A DNA stretch of 64,000 nt from Roseovarius sp. 217. GTDB taxonomy: Bacteria; Pseudomonadota; Alphaproteobacteria; Rhodobacterales; Rhodobacteraceae. Of this stretch, positions 43,635 to 54,488 are shown piece by piece. The notes below the pieces were generated by a model that saw only the letters and a list, made by a program, of their open reading frames with translations, was not told the DNA's origin and searched no databases. The position numbers and the translations under genes are program-made. Numbering within the stretch: the stretch's first letter is position 1; every line of letters starts with the position of its first letter. Location: the NCBI RefSeq assembly GCF_000152845.1, contig NZ_CH902584.1, positions 168,634 to 232,633 of the forward strand, read 5' to 3'.

Positions 43635-45410
43635 TTACTCCTGCGGAATGACCCGAAGGCCGAGCTCCATCAACTGATCGCTCGTCGGGTCCGATGGCGC
43701 ATTCATCATCAGATCCTCGGCCCGCTGGTTCATCGGGAACATGATGACCTCACGGATATTCGACGTGCCCGCCAGCAGCATCACGATCCGGTCGATCCCC
43801 GCAGCACATCCCCCATGCGGCGGCGCGCCGTATTGGAAGGCGTTGACCATGCCGCCAAAGCGCTTGCGAACCTCGTCTTCGCCATAACCAGCCAGCTCGA
43901 ACGCCTTGATCATAATATCAAGTTTGTGATTACGGATCGCGCCCGACACCAGTTCATAGCCGTTGCAGGCGAGGTCATATTGATAGCCCAGAACCTTGAG
44001 TGGATCGCCATTCAGCGCCTCGATCCCACCTTGCGGCATCGAGAAGGGATTGTGCGAGAAATCGACCTTGCCGGTGTTTTCATCCGCCTCGTACATCGGG
44101 AAATCGACGATCCAGGCAAAAGCAAAGCGGTTCTGATCGGTCAGCCCCAACTCGTCACCAATCACTGTGCGCGCCTTGCCCGCCACCCGCTCGAACGCTT
44201 GGGGCTTACCCCCAAGAAAGAAGGCGGCATCGCCCACGCCAAGGCCAAGCTGCTGGCGAATGGCCTCGGTGCGCTCCGGGCCGATGTTTTTGGCGAGCGG
44301 GCCTGCGGCCTCCATAACCCCATCTGTCTCGCGCCAGAAGATATACCCCATCCCCGGCAGGCCCTCTTTCTGGGCAAAGGCGTTCATGCGGTCGCAGAAC
44401 TTGCGGCTGCCACCCTTCGGCGCGGGAATGGCGCGGATTTCTGTGCCATCCTGCTCCAGCAGCTTGGCGAAAATGGCAAAACCGCTGCCCCGGAAATGCT
44501 CGGACACGTCCTGCATCTTGATCGGGTTGCGCAGGTCGGGCTTGTCGGTGCCATACCAGAGGGCAGAGTCGGCATAGGAAATCTGCGGCCAGTCGGTATC
44601 AACGACAGCACCGGCGCCAAACTCTTCGAAGATGCCCTGAATGACCGGCTGAATCGTGTCGAACACGTCCTGCTGCTCGACAAAGCTCATTTCGAGGTCA
44701 AGCTGGTAGAAATCTGTTGGCGATCGGTCGGCGCGTGGGTCTTCATCCCGGAAACAGGGCGCGATCTGGAAATACTTGTCGAAACCCGACACCATGATGA
44801 GCTGCTTGAACTGCTGCGGCGCTTGCGGCAGAGCATAGAACTTACCCGGATGCAGGCGACTAGGCACCAGAAAGTCGCGCGCGCCCTCAGGGCTGCTTGC
44901 CGTGATGATCGGAGTCTGAAATTCACGGAATCCCCGATCCCACATCCGCCGCCGCATCGCGGCCACGACATCCGAGCGCAGCACCATATTGCGCTGCATC
45001 GCCTCGCGGCGCAGGTCGAGATAGCGAAAACGCAGGCGGGTTTCCTCGGGGTATTCCTGATCGCCGAACACCTGAAGCGGCAGTTCGTTTGACGCGCCTA
45101 GCACCTCGAGCTCGCGCACAAAGACCTCGATCTCACCCGTGGGAATCTTGGCGTTGATCAATCCCTCGGCGCGCGCCTTTACCACCCCGTCGATTCGGAT
45201 GCAGAATTCGCTGCGCAACTTCTCGACCCGCGCGAAAGCAGGGCTGTCCGGGTCGCAGATCAATTGTGTCACGCCATAGTGATCGCGCAGGTCGATAAAC
45301 AAAACCCCTCCGTGATCGCGGATGCGGTGCACCCAACCGGCAAGACGGACGTCTCCGCCAACATCCGATTTTGTCAGATCTGCGCAGGAATGGCTGCGAT
45401 ATGCGTGCAT
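43635..45410 (-). CDS. aspS: Aspartyl-tRNA synthetase
   Basis: Charges tRNA-Asp (and possibly tRNA-Asn in bacteria without an asparaginyl enzyme). The ATG at 45410 follows GGAGAGCC and gives 591 residues. The N-terminal OB fold ([20 protein letters not shown]) is followed by the class II core with the insertion domain: the motif 2 region [22 protein letters not shown], the bacterial GAD insertion ([24 protein letters not shown]) and the motif 3 [16 protein letters not shown] near the C-terminus. The longer upstream frame has no support. Confidence 0.97.
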   Translation of the reverse strand: MHAYRSHSCADLTKSDVGGDVRLAGWVHRIRDHGGVLFIDLRDHYGVTQLICDPDSPAFARVEKLRSEFCIRIDGVVKARAEGLINAKIPTGEIEVFVRELEVLGASNELPLQVFGDQEYPEETRLRFRYLDLRREAMQRNMVLRSDVVAAMRRRMWDRGFREFQTPIITASSPEGARDFLVPSRLHPGKFYALPQAPQQFKQLIMVSGFDKYFQIAPCFRDEDPRADRSPTDFYQLDLEMSFVEQQDVFDTIQPVIQGIFEEFGAGAVVDTDWPQISYADSALWYGTDKPDLRNPIKMQDVSEHFRGSGFAIFAKLLEQDGTEIRAIPAPKGGSRKFCDRMNAFAQKEGLPGMGYIFWRETDGVMEAAGPLAKNIGPERTEAIRQQLGLGVGDAAFFLGGKPQAFERVAGKARTVIGDELGLTDQNRFAFAWIVDFPMYEADENTGKVDFSHNPFSMPQGGIEALNGDPLKVLGYQYDLACNGYELVSGAIRNHKLDIMIKAFELAGYGEDEVRKRFGGMVNAFQYGAPPHGGCAAGIDRIVMLLAGTSNIREVIMFPMNQRAEDLMMNAPSDPTSDQLMELGLRVIPQE

Positions 45411-45648
45411 TTTGGCTCTCCGGTCCCGGGTCTGGGATATTGTCTTGGGTTCGGGCCGATACACCTTGGCGGGGCGGCAAAGTCAAGGGCGTGGGGCGGG
45501 CTGCGGTCGCAAAACCGTTTACAGGCAAGGCATTTTAGGTAAAAATAACTGCCACATGAGCAGGCAAGCCCAGGAAACAGGGGCGAAAGGACCGGTTTGG
45601 TACGCCGTTGAAATGCGCCAGTGTTGGCGCGAGGAAATGGGGTGTGAC

Positions 45649-46881
45649 ATGTGGACCAAAGCTCTTGACGGGTTATTGACCCATCTTTTCAAACAGGGAC
45701 GTCTGAACGTGACTTACCCCGATGGGATCACGCGGCCGTACGGCTCTGGCGCGGGCGGCCAAGAAGTGACGGTCACGCTGCATGATCCAACCCTGCCCCG
45801 GCGTATTGTTATGTCGCCCGATATGGCCGCAGGCGAGGGTTACATGAACGGCACGCTGACCATTGCGGGTGATGATCTCTTCGGCTTTCTCAGCCTTGCT
45901 ATGACGAATATTACGTCACAGGGACAGCCATGGTTTCGCCGCCCGCTAGAGGCTCTGCGCTGGTTCAAGCGGCGTCTGGATCAGTTCAACCCGGCGGGAC
46001 GGTCCCGCGCCAACGTGGCGCATCACTATGATCTTTCAGGCGAGCTTTATGATCTCTTTCTTGACGCCGACCGGCAATATTCCTGCGCCTATTTCGCCCA
46101 TCCCGATATGTCACTGGAAGAGGCGCAGGCTGCCAAAAAAGCGCATATCGCGGCGAAACTCTTGATCGAGCCCGGCATGCGCGTGCTTGATATCGGTTGT
46201 GGCTGGGGCGGCATGGGCCTGACGCTGGCGCGGGATTTCGGCGCACAGGTGACGGGCGTGACCCTGTCGAAAGAACAACATGGCATTGCCAATCAAAGAG
46301 CCGAAAAGGCGGGACTTTCGGACCGGGTGCGGTTTCACCTGACGGACTACCGCGAGGTGAAAGGACAGTTTGACCGCATCGTATCGGTCGGGATGTTCGA
46401 GCACGTTGGCGTGCCACATTACGACGCCTATTTCGCGACGGTCGAGCGCTTGTTGGCATCGGATGGGATCGCACTTATCCATACCATCGGGCGCGCGGGA
46501 CCGCCGGGGGCAACGAGCCCGTGGATCACCAAATACATCTTTCCGGGCGGCTATTGCCCGGCCATGTCAGAGGCCGTGGCTGCCGTCGAGCGGCACAATC
46601 TTGTCACGACCGACGTAGAGGTTTGGCGTCTGCATTATGCCGAAACGTTACGCCATTGGCGGGACCGTTTCGAGGCCAATATCGACAGGGTGCGCACGCT
46701 CTATGATGAGCGGTTTTGCAGAATGTGGCGGTATTATCTCGTTGCCAGCGAACTGACTTTCCGCCTCAACAATCAGGTCGTATTTCAGTTTCAGTTGACG
46801 CCCAAACAGGATGCGGTGCCTCTCACGCGGGACTATCTTTATTGCGACAAGAGCGCGCGCCTGCGCCACGCCGCCGAATAG
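45649..46881 (+). CDS. Cyclopropane-fatty-acyl-phospholipid synthase-type methyltransferase
   Basis: This SAM-dependent enzyme adds a methylene group to unsaturated fatty acids of membrane phospholipids. From the ATG at 45649 (MWTKALDGLLTHLFKQGR) it has 410 residues; ATGs at 45637 and 45613 are in frame and possible. The N-terminal domain (residues 1-120) is followed by the Rossmann core with the SAM motif VLDIGCGWGG at 179-188 and GVTLSKEQHGIANQRAEKAG. The family blocks HYDLSGELYDLFLD and SCAYFAHPDMSLEEAQ are present. The exact product (cyclopropane or other methylated lipid) is not fixed by sequence. Confidence 0.92.
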   Translation: MWTKALDGLLTHLFKQGRLNVTYPDGITRPYGSGAGGQEVTVTLHDPTLPRRIVMSPDMAAGEGYMNGTLTIAGDDLFGFLSLAMTNITSQGQPWFRRPLEALRWFKRRLDQFNPAGRSRANVAHHYDLSGELYDLFLDADRQYSCAYFAHPDMSLEEAQAAKKAHIAAKLLIEPGMRVLDIGCGWGGMGLTLARDFGAQVTGVTLSKEQHGIANQRAEKAGLSDRVRFHLTDYREVKGQFDRIVSVGMFEHVGVPHYDAYFATVERLLASDGIALIHTIGRAGPPGATSPWITKYIFPGGYCPAMSEAVAAVERHNLVTTDVEVWRLHYAETLRHWRDRFEANIDRVRTLYDERFCRMWRYYLVASELTFRLNNQVVFQFQLTPKQDAVPLTRDYLYCDKSARLRHAAE

Positions 46882-46889
46882 GCGGCCGG

Positions 46890-48014
46890 TCAGGCCGGAA
46901 CCTTGGCCAGAGCCCGCGCAAATCGTGCCTTCCAGAGTGCTTCTTCGTATTCGCCCGCTGCCGTGCTGTCATAGACCACACCGCCGCCCACATTCAAAGT
47001 GGCGCGCTCGTCTTCGACCATCAGGGTGCGAATGCCCACATTGAACTCGGCGCGCCCATCAGGGGCAGCCCAGCCGATAGAGCCGCAATAAATATCACGG
47101 GCGTGCTGCTCCAACTCTGCCAATATCTGCATGGCCCGCAATTTCGGCGCGCCGGTGATAGACCCACAGGGAAAGAGCGCGCGCAGGATATCCGACAGGC
47201 CCGTGCCGGGAATAAGATCTGCGGTGATGAGCGACGTCATCTGGTACAGGGTCTCATAGGTCTCGACCGAGAAAAGCTCGGGCACGCGAACAGAGCCTGG
47301 AACGCTCACGCGGCTGATGTCATTGCGCAAAAGATCAACGATCATCAGGTTCTCGGCGCGGTTCTTGGCATCGGATTGCAGGAAAAAGCGCCGCCGCGCA
47401 TCCTCGGCCGCATCCGCGCTGCGGGGTTGTGTGCCCTTCATCGGCCGGGTTTCGATCCGCCCATCGGCATGGGTACGAAAGAACAACTCGGGCGAGCGGG
47501 ACAAGATCGCAGGCAGGCCCGCCGCCTCGATCAACGCGCCATAGCGCACTGGCTGGATGGCGCAGAGTGCGGCATAGAGCGCCTGCGGCGTGCCTTGGGC
47601 GGTCATTCGCAGCGGAAAGGTCAGATTGGCCTGATAGATATCGCCCGCGCAGATATAGTTATGCACAGCCTCAAAGGCCCGCGAATAGCGCGCCTGATCC
47701 CAGTCCGGCACCATATCACCGAATGCAGCCGGACCTGCCCGGAGCGTCGCGGCGGGACCGGGCGCGGCATAGGTCCCGAACTGCAAGAGAGGCAAGCGGC
47801 GACGCGCGGGCATGTAAGGCGCCAGCCGTGGCTCGAGCGCGTGTCCCAGCTCATAACTGGCAAACCCAGCCAGCCAATAGCCCTCGGCCCGCGCCGCATC
47901 GAGTGCCGCAAGTGCGCCGGGCACCTCTTCGGGCGTATGGGCCACGATCAGGCGCTCGGCCTGCGCGAACAGGCTGGCCGCCTCATCAGGACCATGATCG
48001 AAACGAATCTGCAC
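46890..48014 (-). CDS. pabB: Aminodeoxychorismate synthase component I (PabB)
   Basis: PabB turns chorismate into 4-amino-4-deoxychorismate for folate synthesis. The catalytic PIKGT-type motif is RPMKGT at residues 190-195 with the PabB-specific lysine (Lys193); anthranilate synthases have alanine there. Other blocks: GDIYQANLTFPLRM, AENLMIVDLLRNDISRV and FPCGSITGAPKLRAMQI. The start is taken as the GTG at 48014 because AAGAGGA lies a few bases upstream and VQIRFDHGPD matches the family start; an ATG at 48056 adds 14 residues. The gene is convergent with the fatty acid synthase-type gene, 8 bases apart. Confidence 0.9.
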   Translation of the reverse strand: MQIRFDHGPDEAASLFAQAERLIVAHTPEEVPGALAALDAARAEGYWLAGFASYELGHALEPRLAPYMPARRRLPLLQFGTYAAPGPAATLRAGPAAFGDMVPDWDQARYSRAFEAVHNYICAGDIYQANLTFPLRMTAQGTPQALYAALCAIQPVRYGALIEAAGLPAILSRSPELFFRTHADGRIETRPMKGTQPRSADAAEDARRRFFLQSDAKNRAENLMIVDLLRNDISRVSVPGSVRVPELFSVETYETLYQMTSLITADLIPGTGLSDILRALFPCGSITGAPKLRAMQILAELEQHARDIYCGSIGWAAPDGRAEFNVGIRTLMVEDERATLNVGGGVVYDSTAAGEYEEALWKARFARALAKVPA

Positions 48015-48174
48015 AGCGCATCCTCTTGGCAAGTGTTCCGTATTTAGGCCTGCCATCCATAAAGCACACTCTTAAATGCGTCGGTTTGGACCAGTTTTGC
48101 GGTCGGATGCACCCTTGACAGCGCACCAAGGTCGGGAAACGCTGGATCACGGCATTCGTGAGGGGGCGGCGGGC

Positions 48175-48696
48175 ATGCAACGGTGGATTGGCGGCTTGTT
48201 CACTCTCTGGCTCATGGCCTCACCGGCGCAGGCGGGGCAAGTGTCGATCGGGTTCGAGGGGCCGGGCGAGGGGCAAGCCCCGACTGAAATGCCCGAGGAC
48301 GGATACCGCGTTGTTACCCGCGACATGATGATCTCCTCTCCTGCCAAGTCCGGGAACGGCACCGATGGGCCCAACGAGATCGAGAGCGCGATGAACACGC
48401 GCGGCGCGGTTGCGATTCTGCGGGTGGCCCCCTTTACCTTTGTCTCGCTGGATTGGCAGACGGAAACCGGCGCGCCACAAGTCGTGGTCGAGGGGTATCT
48501 GGGCGAGCAGCTGGTGGCGCGGGATCGGTTTGTCGCGCGCGGGTCGCATGATGTGTTCACAACCCATATGGCAAACGCGCTGACAGGCCAAGTGATCGAC
48601 CGCCTGATCCTCTATCCGCAGCGCGATGGCAGTGGCATGGGTGCGCTCGACCGGGTCGTTCTGGAAGATGCGGCTGAGTTGCCGGAAACCTCTTGA
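48175..48696 (+). CDS. Exported protein of unknown function
   Basis: From the ATG at 48175 the product has 173 residues with a clear signal peptide (MQRWIGGLFTLWLMASPAQA). The mature part has no recognised domain. Segments such as VAILRVAPFTFVSLDWQTET and PQVVVEGYLGEQLVARDRFV look like a beta-sandwich. A GGGGGCGGCGGG stretch precedes the start. It lies 108 bases before carB on the same strand. The longer upstream frame would bury the signal peptide. Confidence 0.75.
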   Translation: MQRWIGGLFTLWLMASPAQAGQVSIGFEGPGEGQAPTEMPEDGYRVVTRDMMISSPAKSGNGTDGPNEIESAMNTRGAVAILRVAPFTFVSLDWQTETGAPQVVVEGYLGEQLVARDRFVARGSHDVFTTHMANALTGQVIDRLILYPQRDGSGMGALDRVVLEDAAELPETS

Positions 48697-48804
48697 ACCC
48701 GGCACGGGTTTGCCCCTTGCACACCAGCCTGTGATGGCTATAACCCCACCAATTTGCGCAGGTGGGCCAGCCCCGCCTGCCCTTCCAGCTGCCCGGGGAC
48801 CGAT

Positions 48805-51800
48805 ATGCCGAAAAGAACCGATATTTCATCCATCATGATCATCGGAGCGGGGCCAATCATCATCGGACAGGCCTGCGAATTCGACTATTCTGGCGCTCAG
48901 GCCTGCAAGGCGCTGCGCGAAGAAGGATACCGCGTCATTCTGGTCAATTCCAACCCGGCCACGATCATGACCGACCCGGAACTCGCCGACGCGACCTATA
49001 TCGAGCCGATCACACCTGAGGTGGTGGCCCGCATCATCGAAAAGGAACGCCCGGACGCCCTTTTGCCAACGATGGGTGGTCAGACCGGACTAAATACCGC
49101 CCTCGCGGTCGACGACATGGGCGTGCTCAAGAAATTCGGCGTGGAACTGATCGGTGCCAATCGCCAAGCGATTGAAATGGCTGAAGACCGCAAACTCTTT
49201 CGTGAGGCGATGGATCGTTTGGGAATCGAGAACCCCAAGGCTACAATCGCCAACAACATGGATGAATGCATGGCGGCGATCGATTATGTGGGCCTGCCCG
49301 CGATCATCCGCCCGGCCTTTACACTTGGCGGCACCGGCGGAGGCGTGGCCTATAATCGCGATGATTACATCCACTACTGCAAAACCGGCCTTGATGCCTC
49401 GCCCGTAAGCCAGATCCTGATCGACGAGAGCCTATTGGGCTGGAAGGAATTCGAGATGGAGGTTGTCCGTGACAAAGCGGACAATGCGATCATCGTCTGC
49501 GCAATCGAGAACGTCGATCCGATGGGGGTTCACACTGGCGATTCGATCACTGTGGCCCCGGCGCTGACCTTGACCGACAAAGAGTATCAGATCATGCGCA
49601 ATGGCTCGATTGCCGTTCTGCGCGAGATCGGCGTCGAGACCGGTGGCTCGAACGTACAATGGGCCATCAATCCTGCGGACGGGCGTATGGTGGTGATTGA
49701 GATGAACCCGCGCGTATCGCGCTCTTCGGCGTTGGCCTCCAAGGCTACGGGATTCCCGATTGCCAAAATCGCGGCCAAGCTTGCGGTGGGCTACACGCTC
49801 GATGAGTTGGACAACGACATCACCAGGGTGACGCCCGCCAGTTTTGAGCCGACGATAGATTATGTGGTGACCAAAATCCCACGCTTTGCATTCGAGAAGT
49901 TTCCGGGTGCGAAACCGCACCTGACGACCGCGATGAAATCCGTGGGCGAAGCAATGGCAATCGGCCGAACCATCCACGAGAGTCTGCAAAAGGCATTGGC
50001 GTCGATGGAGACCGGCCTCACAGGGTTTGACGAGGTCATCATCGAAGGTGCTCCGGACAAAGCTGCTGTGATCCGTGCCTTGTCCGTGGCCACGCCGGAC
50101 CGGATGCGCACGATTGCGCAGGCCATGCGCCACGGTCTGAGCGACAACGAGATCAACGCAGCCACCGCATTCGATCCGTGGTTCATTGCGCGTATACGCG
50201 AGATCGTAGATGCCGAAGAGGGCATTCGCCGCGAAGGTCTGCCCATAACGGAGAATGCTCTGCGGCGGCTCAAGATGCTGGGTTTCACCGATGCCCGCCT
50301 GGCCAAGCTGACAGGACGCGATGAAGGTCAGGTGCGGCGCGCGCGCGTCAATCTGGGGGTGCGGGCCGTGTTCAAGCGGATCGACACTTGCGCCGCAGAG
50401 TTCGAAGCGCAAACGCCCTACATGTACTCTACCTACGAAGCACCGATGATGGGCGAAGTTGAATGCGAGGCACGCCCCTCTAATGCCAAGAAAGTCGTCA
50501 TTCTGGGTGGCGGTCCGAACCGCATCGGTCAGGGGATCGAATTCGACTACTGCTGTTGCCATGCCTGTTTCTCACTGTCCAAGGCCGGGTATGAGACGAT
50601 CATGATCAACTGCAACCCCGAGACTGTGTCGACAGATTACGACACCTCGGACCGCCTCTATTTTGAGCCACTAACCTTTGAGCATGTGATGGAGATCCTG
50701 AGCAAAGAGCAGGAGAACGGCACATTGCACGGGGTCATCGTGCAGTTCGGCGGGCAAACGCCGCTCAAACTCGCCCGCGCGCTCGAAGCCGAGGGGATTC
50801 CGATCCTTGGCACAACACCCGACGCAATTGATCTGGCCGAGGATCGCGAGCGGTTTCAGGCGCTCGTGACCAAACTGGGGCTGAAACAGCCGCACAACGG
50901 CATCGCCAGCACCGATGCACAGGCGCTGGCGATTGCAGAGGAAATTGGCTTTCCGCTGGTCATCCGACCATCCTACGTCCTTGGCGGTCGCGCTATGGAA
51001 ATCGTGCGTGATATGGGCCATCTGGAGCGCTACATCTCAGAAGCCGTCGTCGTGTCTGGAGACAGCCCCGTTTTGCTCGACAGCTATCTCTCGGGTGCGA
51101 TTGAATGCGACGTGGACGCGCTTTGTGATGGCAAGCGCGTGCATGTGGCGGGCATTATGCAACATATTGAGGAGGCCGGCGTTCACTCGGGTGACTCCGC
51201 TTGCTCGCTTCCGCCCTATTCGCTGAGCGACGTTACAATCGCCGAGATCAAGAAACAGACCGAGGCCTTGGCACTTGCGCTCAATGTCGTGGGTCTGATG
51301 AATGTGCAATTCGCGGTCAAGGGCGAGGATATTTACCTGATCGAGGTGAACCCCCGCGCCAGCCGCACCGTGCCATTCGTGGCCAAAGCGACAGACAGCG
51401 CCATTGCTTCGATAGCCGCGCGCCTGATGGCGGGCGAAACGCTGGACGCCTTCCCGTACCGCGGCCCCTACCCCAAGGATACCAAGCCCGGCACCCTGCC
51501 GATGGCCGATCAGATGACCCTTGCTGATCCCAACATGCCGTGGTTTTCGGTCAAAGAAGCGGTGCTACCTTTTGCCCGCTTCCCCGGCGTCGATACCATC
51601 CTTGGGCCCGAAATGCGCTCGACCGGCGAGGTGATGGGCTGGGATGTGTCATTCCCGCGCGCCTTCCTCAAGGCGCAGATGGGCGCAGGTGTGGACCTGC
51701 CCGATACCGGGCGGGTGTTCATATCCATCAAGGATATGGACAAACAACCGCAGATGATCGAAGCGGCGCAGGTTTTGGTCGATCTCGGGTTCGATATCGT

Positions 51801-52104
51801 CGCGACGCGCGGCACTGCATCGTTCCTGTCAGAGGCAGGCATCACATGCGAGGTGGTGAACAAGGTCTATGAAGGCCGCCCCAATATCGTTGACATGCTT
51901 AAGGACGGGCAAATCGCGCTGGTCATGAACACCACCGAAGGCACCCAAGCGGTTGAGGACAGTCGCGAAATCCGCTCGGTCGCACTCTATGACAAGATAC
52001 CTTATTACACGACCATGGCAGGCTCCAACGCCGCTGCACTGGCGATCAAGGCGAGAGAAGAGGGCGCACTGACGGTTTTGCCGTTGCAGGGCAGCAAAGC
52101 CTGA
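48805..52104 (+). CDS. carB: Carbamoyl-phosphate synthase large subunit
   Basis: CarB makes carbamoyl phosphate for pyrimidines and arginine. The ATG at 48805 gives 1099 residues with the duplicated ATP-grasp architecture: the first half starts [20 protein letters not shown], the second half near [20 protein letters not shown]. The metal and ATP contacts [13 protein letters not shown] and [19 protein letters not shown] are present, followed by the MGS-like allosteric domain at the C-terminus ([20 protein letters not shown]). The small subunit gene carA is not in this window. A terminator follows. Confidence 0.97.
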   Translation: MPKRTDISSIMIIGAGPIIIGQACEFDYSGAQACKALREEGYRVILVNSNPATIMTDPELADATYIEPITPEVVARIIEKERPDALLPTMGGQTGLNTALAVDDMGVLKKFGVELIGANRQAIEMAEDRKLFREAMDRLGIENPKATIANNMDECMAAIDYVGLPAIIRPAFTLGGTGGGVAYNRDDYIHYCKTGLDASPVSQILIDESLLGWKEFEMEVVRDKADNAIIVCAIENVDPMGVHTGDSITVAPALTLTDKEYQIMRNGSIAVLREIGVETGGSNVQWAINPADGRMVVIEMNPRVSRSSALASKATGFPIAKIAAKLAVGYTLDELDNDITRVTPASFEPTIDYVVTKIPRFAFEKFPGAKPHLTTAMKSVGEAMAIGRTIHESLQKALASMETGLTGFDEVIIEGAPDKAAVIRALSVATPDRMRTIAQAMRHGLSDNEINAATAFDPWFIARIREIVDAEEGIRREGLPITENALRRLKMLGFTDARLAKLTGRDEGQVRRARVNLGVRAVFKRIDTCAAEFEAQTPYMYSTYEAPMMGEVECEARPSNAKKVVILGGGPNRIGQGIEFDYCCCHACFSLSKAGYETIMINCNPETVSTDYDTSDRLYFEPLTFEHVMEILSKEQENGTLHGVIVQFGGQTPLKLARALEAEGIPILGTTPDAIDLAEDRERFQALVTKLGLKQPHNGIASTDAQALAIAEEIGFPLVIRPSYVLGGRAMEIVRDMGHLERYISEAVVVSGDSPVLLDSYLSGAIECDVDALCDGKRVHVAGIMQHIEEAGVHSGDSACSLPPYSLSDVTIAEIKKQTEALALALNVVGLMNVQFAVKGEDIYLIEVNPRASRTVPFVAKATDSAIASIAARLMAGETLDAFPYRGPYPKDTKPGTLPMADQMTLADPNMPWFSVKEAVLPFARFPGVDTILGPEMRSTGEVMGWDVSFPRAFLKAQMGAGVDLPDTGRVFISIKDMDKQPQMIEAAQVLVDLGFDIVATRGTASFLSEAGITCEVVNKVYEGRPNIVDMLKDGQIALVMNTTEGTQAVEDSREIRSVALYDKIPYYTTMAGSNAAALAIKAREEGALTVLPLQGSKA

Positions 52105-52129
52105 ACTCTTCGTTTCGGGAGACCGATGA

Positions 52130-52154
52130 AACGGCTCACCAGTGGTGGGCCGTT
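52130..52154 (+). terminator. Rho-independent terminator after carB
   Basis: AACGGCTCACC (52130-52140) and GGTGGGCCGTT (52144-52154) pair over an AGT loop with one G-T pair, followed by TTTC. It ends the carB transcript. Confidence 0.85.
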
Positions 52155-52192
52155 TTTCATTTCATCTCGTCGCGTAGCGGCGACCCCAATAG

Positions 52193-52202
52193 TGTATATA
52201 CA
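52193..52202. promoter_or_regulatory. TGTATATACA palindrome in the promoter region of the small basic gene
   Basis: This 10-base palindrome is followed at once by TTGTATAGG. The AT-rich block is suited to a -10 element and a repressor site for the gene starting at 52249. Function is inferred from position. Confidence 0.45.
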
Positions 52203-52248
52203 TTGTATAGGCTCTTTGGTAGGAATTGAGGAATTGGGAGACATTCGG

Positions 52249-52515
52249 ATGGCAGACGGATCAAGGGCCAAGAAAGACCGCAAAGACAGTCAGTTGATCA
52301 TCCGGATCAAAGGGAGTGATCGTGATAACTTTGTCGGTCTTTGCGAGACGCTCGACACCAGTGCTGCACGGGAAATCCGTGCTTTCATAAAGGACTTTGT
52401 GAGATCACATGGAGAAATCAGTTTTGCGGCTGAAACTTTGAGCAGAAGCACTGAAGAGATACATGATCTGACACCAAAGAAACAAAAATCCAAGCGCCTG
52501 AAAAGACAGAAATGA
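52249..52515 (+). CDS. Small basic protein, ribbon-helix-helix-like
   Basis: The ATG at 52249 follows TTGGGAGA and gives 88 residues. The protein begins with a charged segment (MADGSRAKKDRKDS), then QLIIRIKGSDRDNFVGLCET followed by SAAREIRAFIKDFVRSHG, which resembles a strand plus two helices of a ribbon-helix-helix DNA-binding fold. The C-terminus is lysine-rich (KKQKSKRLKRQK). I do not recognise an exact family. It stands 89 bases before another lysine-rich protein and both may bind nucleic acid. Upstream frames run through the terminator and were ignored. Confidence 0.7.
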   Translation: MADGSRAKKDRKDSQLIIRIKGSDRDNFVGLCETLDTSAAREIRAFIKDFVRSHGEISFAAETLSRSTEEIHDLTPKKQKSKRLKRQK

Positions 52516-52604
52516 CCGGCGGTGCAGGCCAAGCGCGCCCATTACAATCGAACACACCTCAAACCTTCCTCAACAGAAAACCTCCACTAAATAGGACAAA
52601 GAAC

Positions 52605-53015
52605 ATGTCAAACTTGAACGATATTCCTGGCATTGGTCCCGCCATTGCGACAGGTCTCGCCAAAATCGGAATCGCCACCACCAAACAGTTGAGCGACTCA
52701 GATGTGCCAACCCTGACCCAAGTGCGCGGCATCTCGGAAGCGCGTGCAGCAGAGTTCATTGCAGTAGCCAAGAAACTCTCAGCCTCACCAGAACGCACCA
52801 AAGAGAGCCCCGCCAAAGCCTCAAAGAAAACCAAGCTGAACACCGCCGAGAAATCCGAACCCTCGAAGGACACGACAAAGTCGAAGAAAGCCTCCAAGGC
52901 GAAAAAGAAGAGCTCCAAGACAGCTGAGGGTCAAAAATCCAAAAAAGACAAAGTGAAGAAGGCGAAGAAACCAGACCCCGAGAAAAAACCCAAAAAATCA
53001 AAGAAGAAAAAATAG
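52605..53015 (+). CDS. Helix-hairpin-helix protein with lysine-rich tail
   Basis: The ATG at 52605 gives 136 residues. The first 60 form a Rad51-N/HhH-type domain (LNDIPGIGPAIATGLAKIGI, TTKQLSDSDVPTLTQVRGIS, EARAAEFIAVAKKL). The remaining half is almost only lysine, serine and alanine (KKASKAKKKSSKTAEGQKSK), like histone H1 or AlgP tails. Such proteins bind DNA non-specifically; its role is unknown. Its stop is 2 bases from the stop of the convergent protease gene. The tail is repetitive and may vary between strains. Confidence 0.8.
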   Translation: MSNLNDIPGIGPAIATGLAKIGIATTKQLSDSDVPTLTQVRGISEARAAEFIAVAKKLSASPERTKESPAKASKKTKLNTAEKSEPSKDTTKSKKASKAKKKSSKTAEGQKSKKDKVKKAKKPDPEKKPKKSKKKK

Positions 53016-53017
53016 CG

Positions 53018-53842
53018 TCAGCCGCGTCGGCCTGGTGGATCAAACGGTAAGAATTCGACCGCCGATTGTTTGACCGGCGCGGGGTAAAGTTTCATCAATT
53101 CTAGAATTTCGGGTGGCAGACCAACGGTAATTGGCAACCCCAACCCGCCTGCCTCGGTGGCTGTGAGAGCATAGTCATGCGTCCACGTCCCGGACGCCAG
53201 CGTCTCAGCCAATTGCTCGGCCTTGGCCTGCTCTAGGCGCGGAGTCATCAGCTCGACGGCACCGCGCTTGACCTGACGAATGGCCTTGTCGCTGACATCC
53301 GCGAGAACGAGAGCGATATCCGAGACATGTTCAACCGGTTTGGAATCTCGAGCGGCGACAATCGAGGCGGCGGAGATCCCCATGATCTGCGGGTCAATCG
53401 GCCCCAACATTGAAAACTCACCCATCACAATTTCATCGGCGGCAAGTGCAATGAGTGTGCCGCCCGACATTGCATAGATCGGCACAAATATGGTCACCTT
53501 TGCGGGATGCGCCTCGACCGCGCGTGCAATCTGCATCGCGGCAAGGACCAGCCCCCCAGGCGTGTGGAGAACGAGATCAATCGGTGTGTCACGGGGCGTC
53601 GCCTTGATCGCGGAAATGATGGATTGCGCATCCTCCATTCCAATCGTGTTTGTCATGTTGAACCCAAACAGGCTTCGCCGTTCCTGCCGATGTATCATCG
53701 TGATCACGCGGCTTTTGCGCCGTCGCTCGATCATTCGAATTGCCTGTTCCCGACGAAACGCAAACACTCGGCCTGTCAACAAAGGCTGCAACATCAGGAC
53801 AAGAAATCCCAGAAGAATTAAATTGGAGACGGAAATCTCCAT
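53018..53842 (-). CDS. Clp-fold serine protease (SDH/DUF114 family)
   Basis: A 274-residue protein with an N-terminal membrane helix (about residues 5-22) and a cytoplasmic or membrane-attached ClpP/SppA-like domain. The active-site serine lies in YAMSGGTLIALAADE (Ser126), and an IDLVLHTPGGLVLAAMQIAR block forms the oxyanion region. Members are often named serine dehydrogenase proteinases. It probably cleaves membrane or signal peptides; the substrate is not known. It ends 2 bases from the convergent HhH gene. Confidence 0.87.
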   Translation of the reverse strand: MEISVSNLILLGFLVLMLQPLLTGRVFAFRREQAIRMIERRRKSRVITMIHRQERRSLFGFNMTNTIGMEDAQSIISAIKATPRDTPIDLVLHTPGGLVLAAMQIARAVEAHPAKVTIFVPIYAMSGGTLIALAADEIVMGEFSMLGPIDPQIMGISAASIVAARDSKPVEHVSDIALVLADVSDKAIRQVKRGAVELMTPRLEQAKAEQLAETLASGTWTHDYALTATEAGGLGLPITVGLPPEILELMKLYPAPVKQSAVEFLPFDPPGRRG

Positions 53843-54005
53843 AATCGGTGGCTCCTGAAGTTTAGAAGTGGCACAAGTGACCTGAGGCGACTGTTGCAGG
53901 CTGAGGCGATGTTGTGAATTGAAAATTCAGCGCCGATGGGGCAAATATCCCTGCACGACAAAGGCCCGAGACAGGGCAGAGCAAAAAGAGCATGAGGCAC
54001 GAGCA

Positions 54006-54344
54006 ATGATGCGATGGGTGATGTTAAGCGCACTTCTGGCACTGGCGGGCTGCGGGGGGTCTGATGGCTTTCGCGGCGATACGCGCCGCATGCCAATGGC
54101 GACCGGCCCGCTCAATACAGCCTGCATGCAATCCGACCGCAAGGCACGGTCCCCTGCACTCTGCGGCTGCATTCAGGCGGTTGCGAATGAGACACTGAGT
54201 GGGTCACAACAACGACGTGCTGTCCGTTTCTACCGCGATCCTCAGGCGGCGCAGGATGTTCGCCAATCCAAACGATCTGGCGACGAACGGTTTTGGGAGG
54301 CCTATAGTTCCTATGCTCAGCGCGCTGAACAGGTCTGTCGCTGA
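54006..54344 (+). CDS. Small lipoprotein of unknown function
   Basis: The ATG at 54006 (a second is at 54009) gives about 112 residues beginning MMRWVMLSALLALAGC, a lipoprotein signal with the cysteine at residue 16 (15 from the second ATG). The mature part has four further cysteines (CMQ, CGC and a C-terminal C) and an arginine-rich helical region (SGSQQRRAVRFYRDPQ). Similar proteins occur in relatives under a misleading transporter name. GAGG lies upstream of the start. It is divergent from the protease gene. Confidence 0.78.
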   Translation: MMRWVMLSALLALAGCGGSDGFRGDTRRMPMATGPLNTACMQSDRKARSPALCGCIQAVANETLSGSQQRRAVRFYRDPQAAQDVRQSKRSGDERFWEAYSSYAQRAEQVCR

Positions 54345-54488
54345 GATAGCAGATCGCCAAGACGTCTAAGCTCAAATGGGAATCAAGAACAAACGTGCTC
54401 AATCAGGCGTCATGGCGCCATTGCTTAGCATACTGCCAGTCAACCATTTTGCCGGCTGACCTTTCGAACCCATCCCGATCTGTTTTGG

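Noticed and set aside
43602..45092. A 496-codon plus-strand frame over aspS
   Set aside because: It is the antisense shadow of aspartyl-tRNA synthetase.
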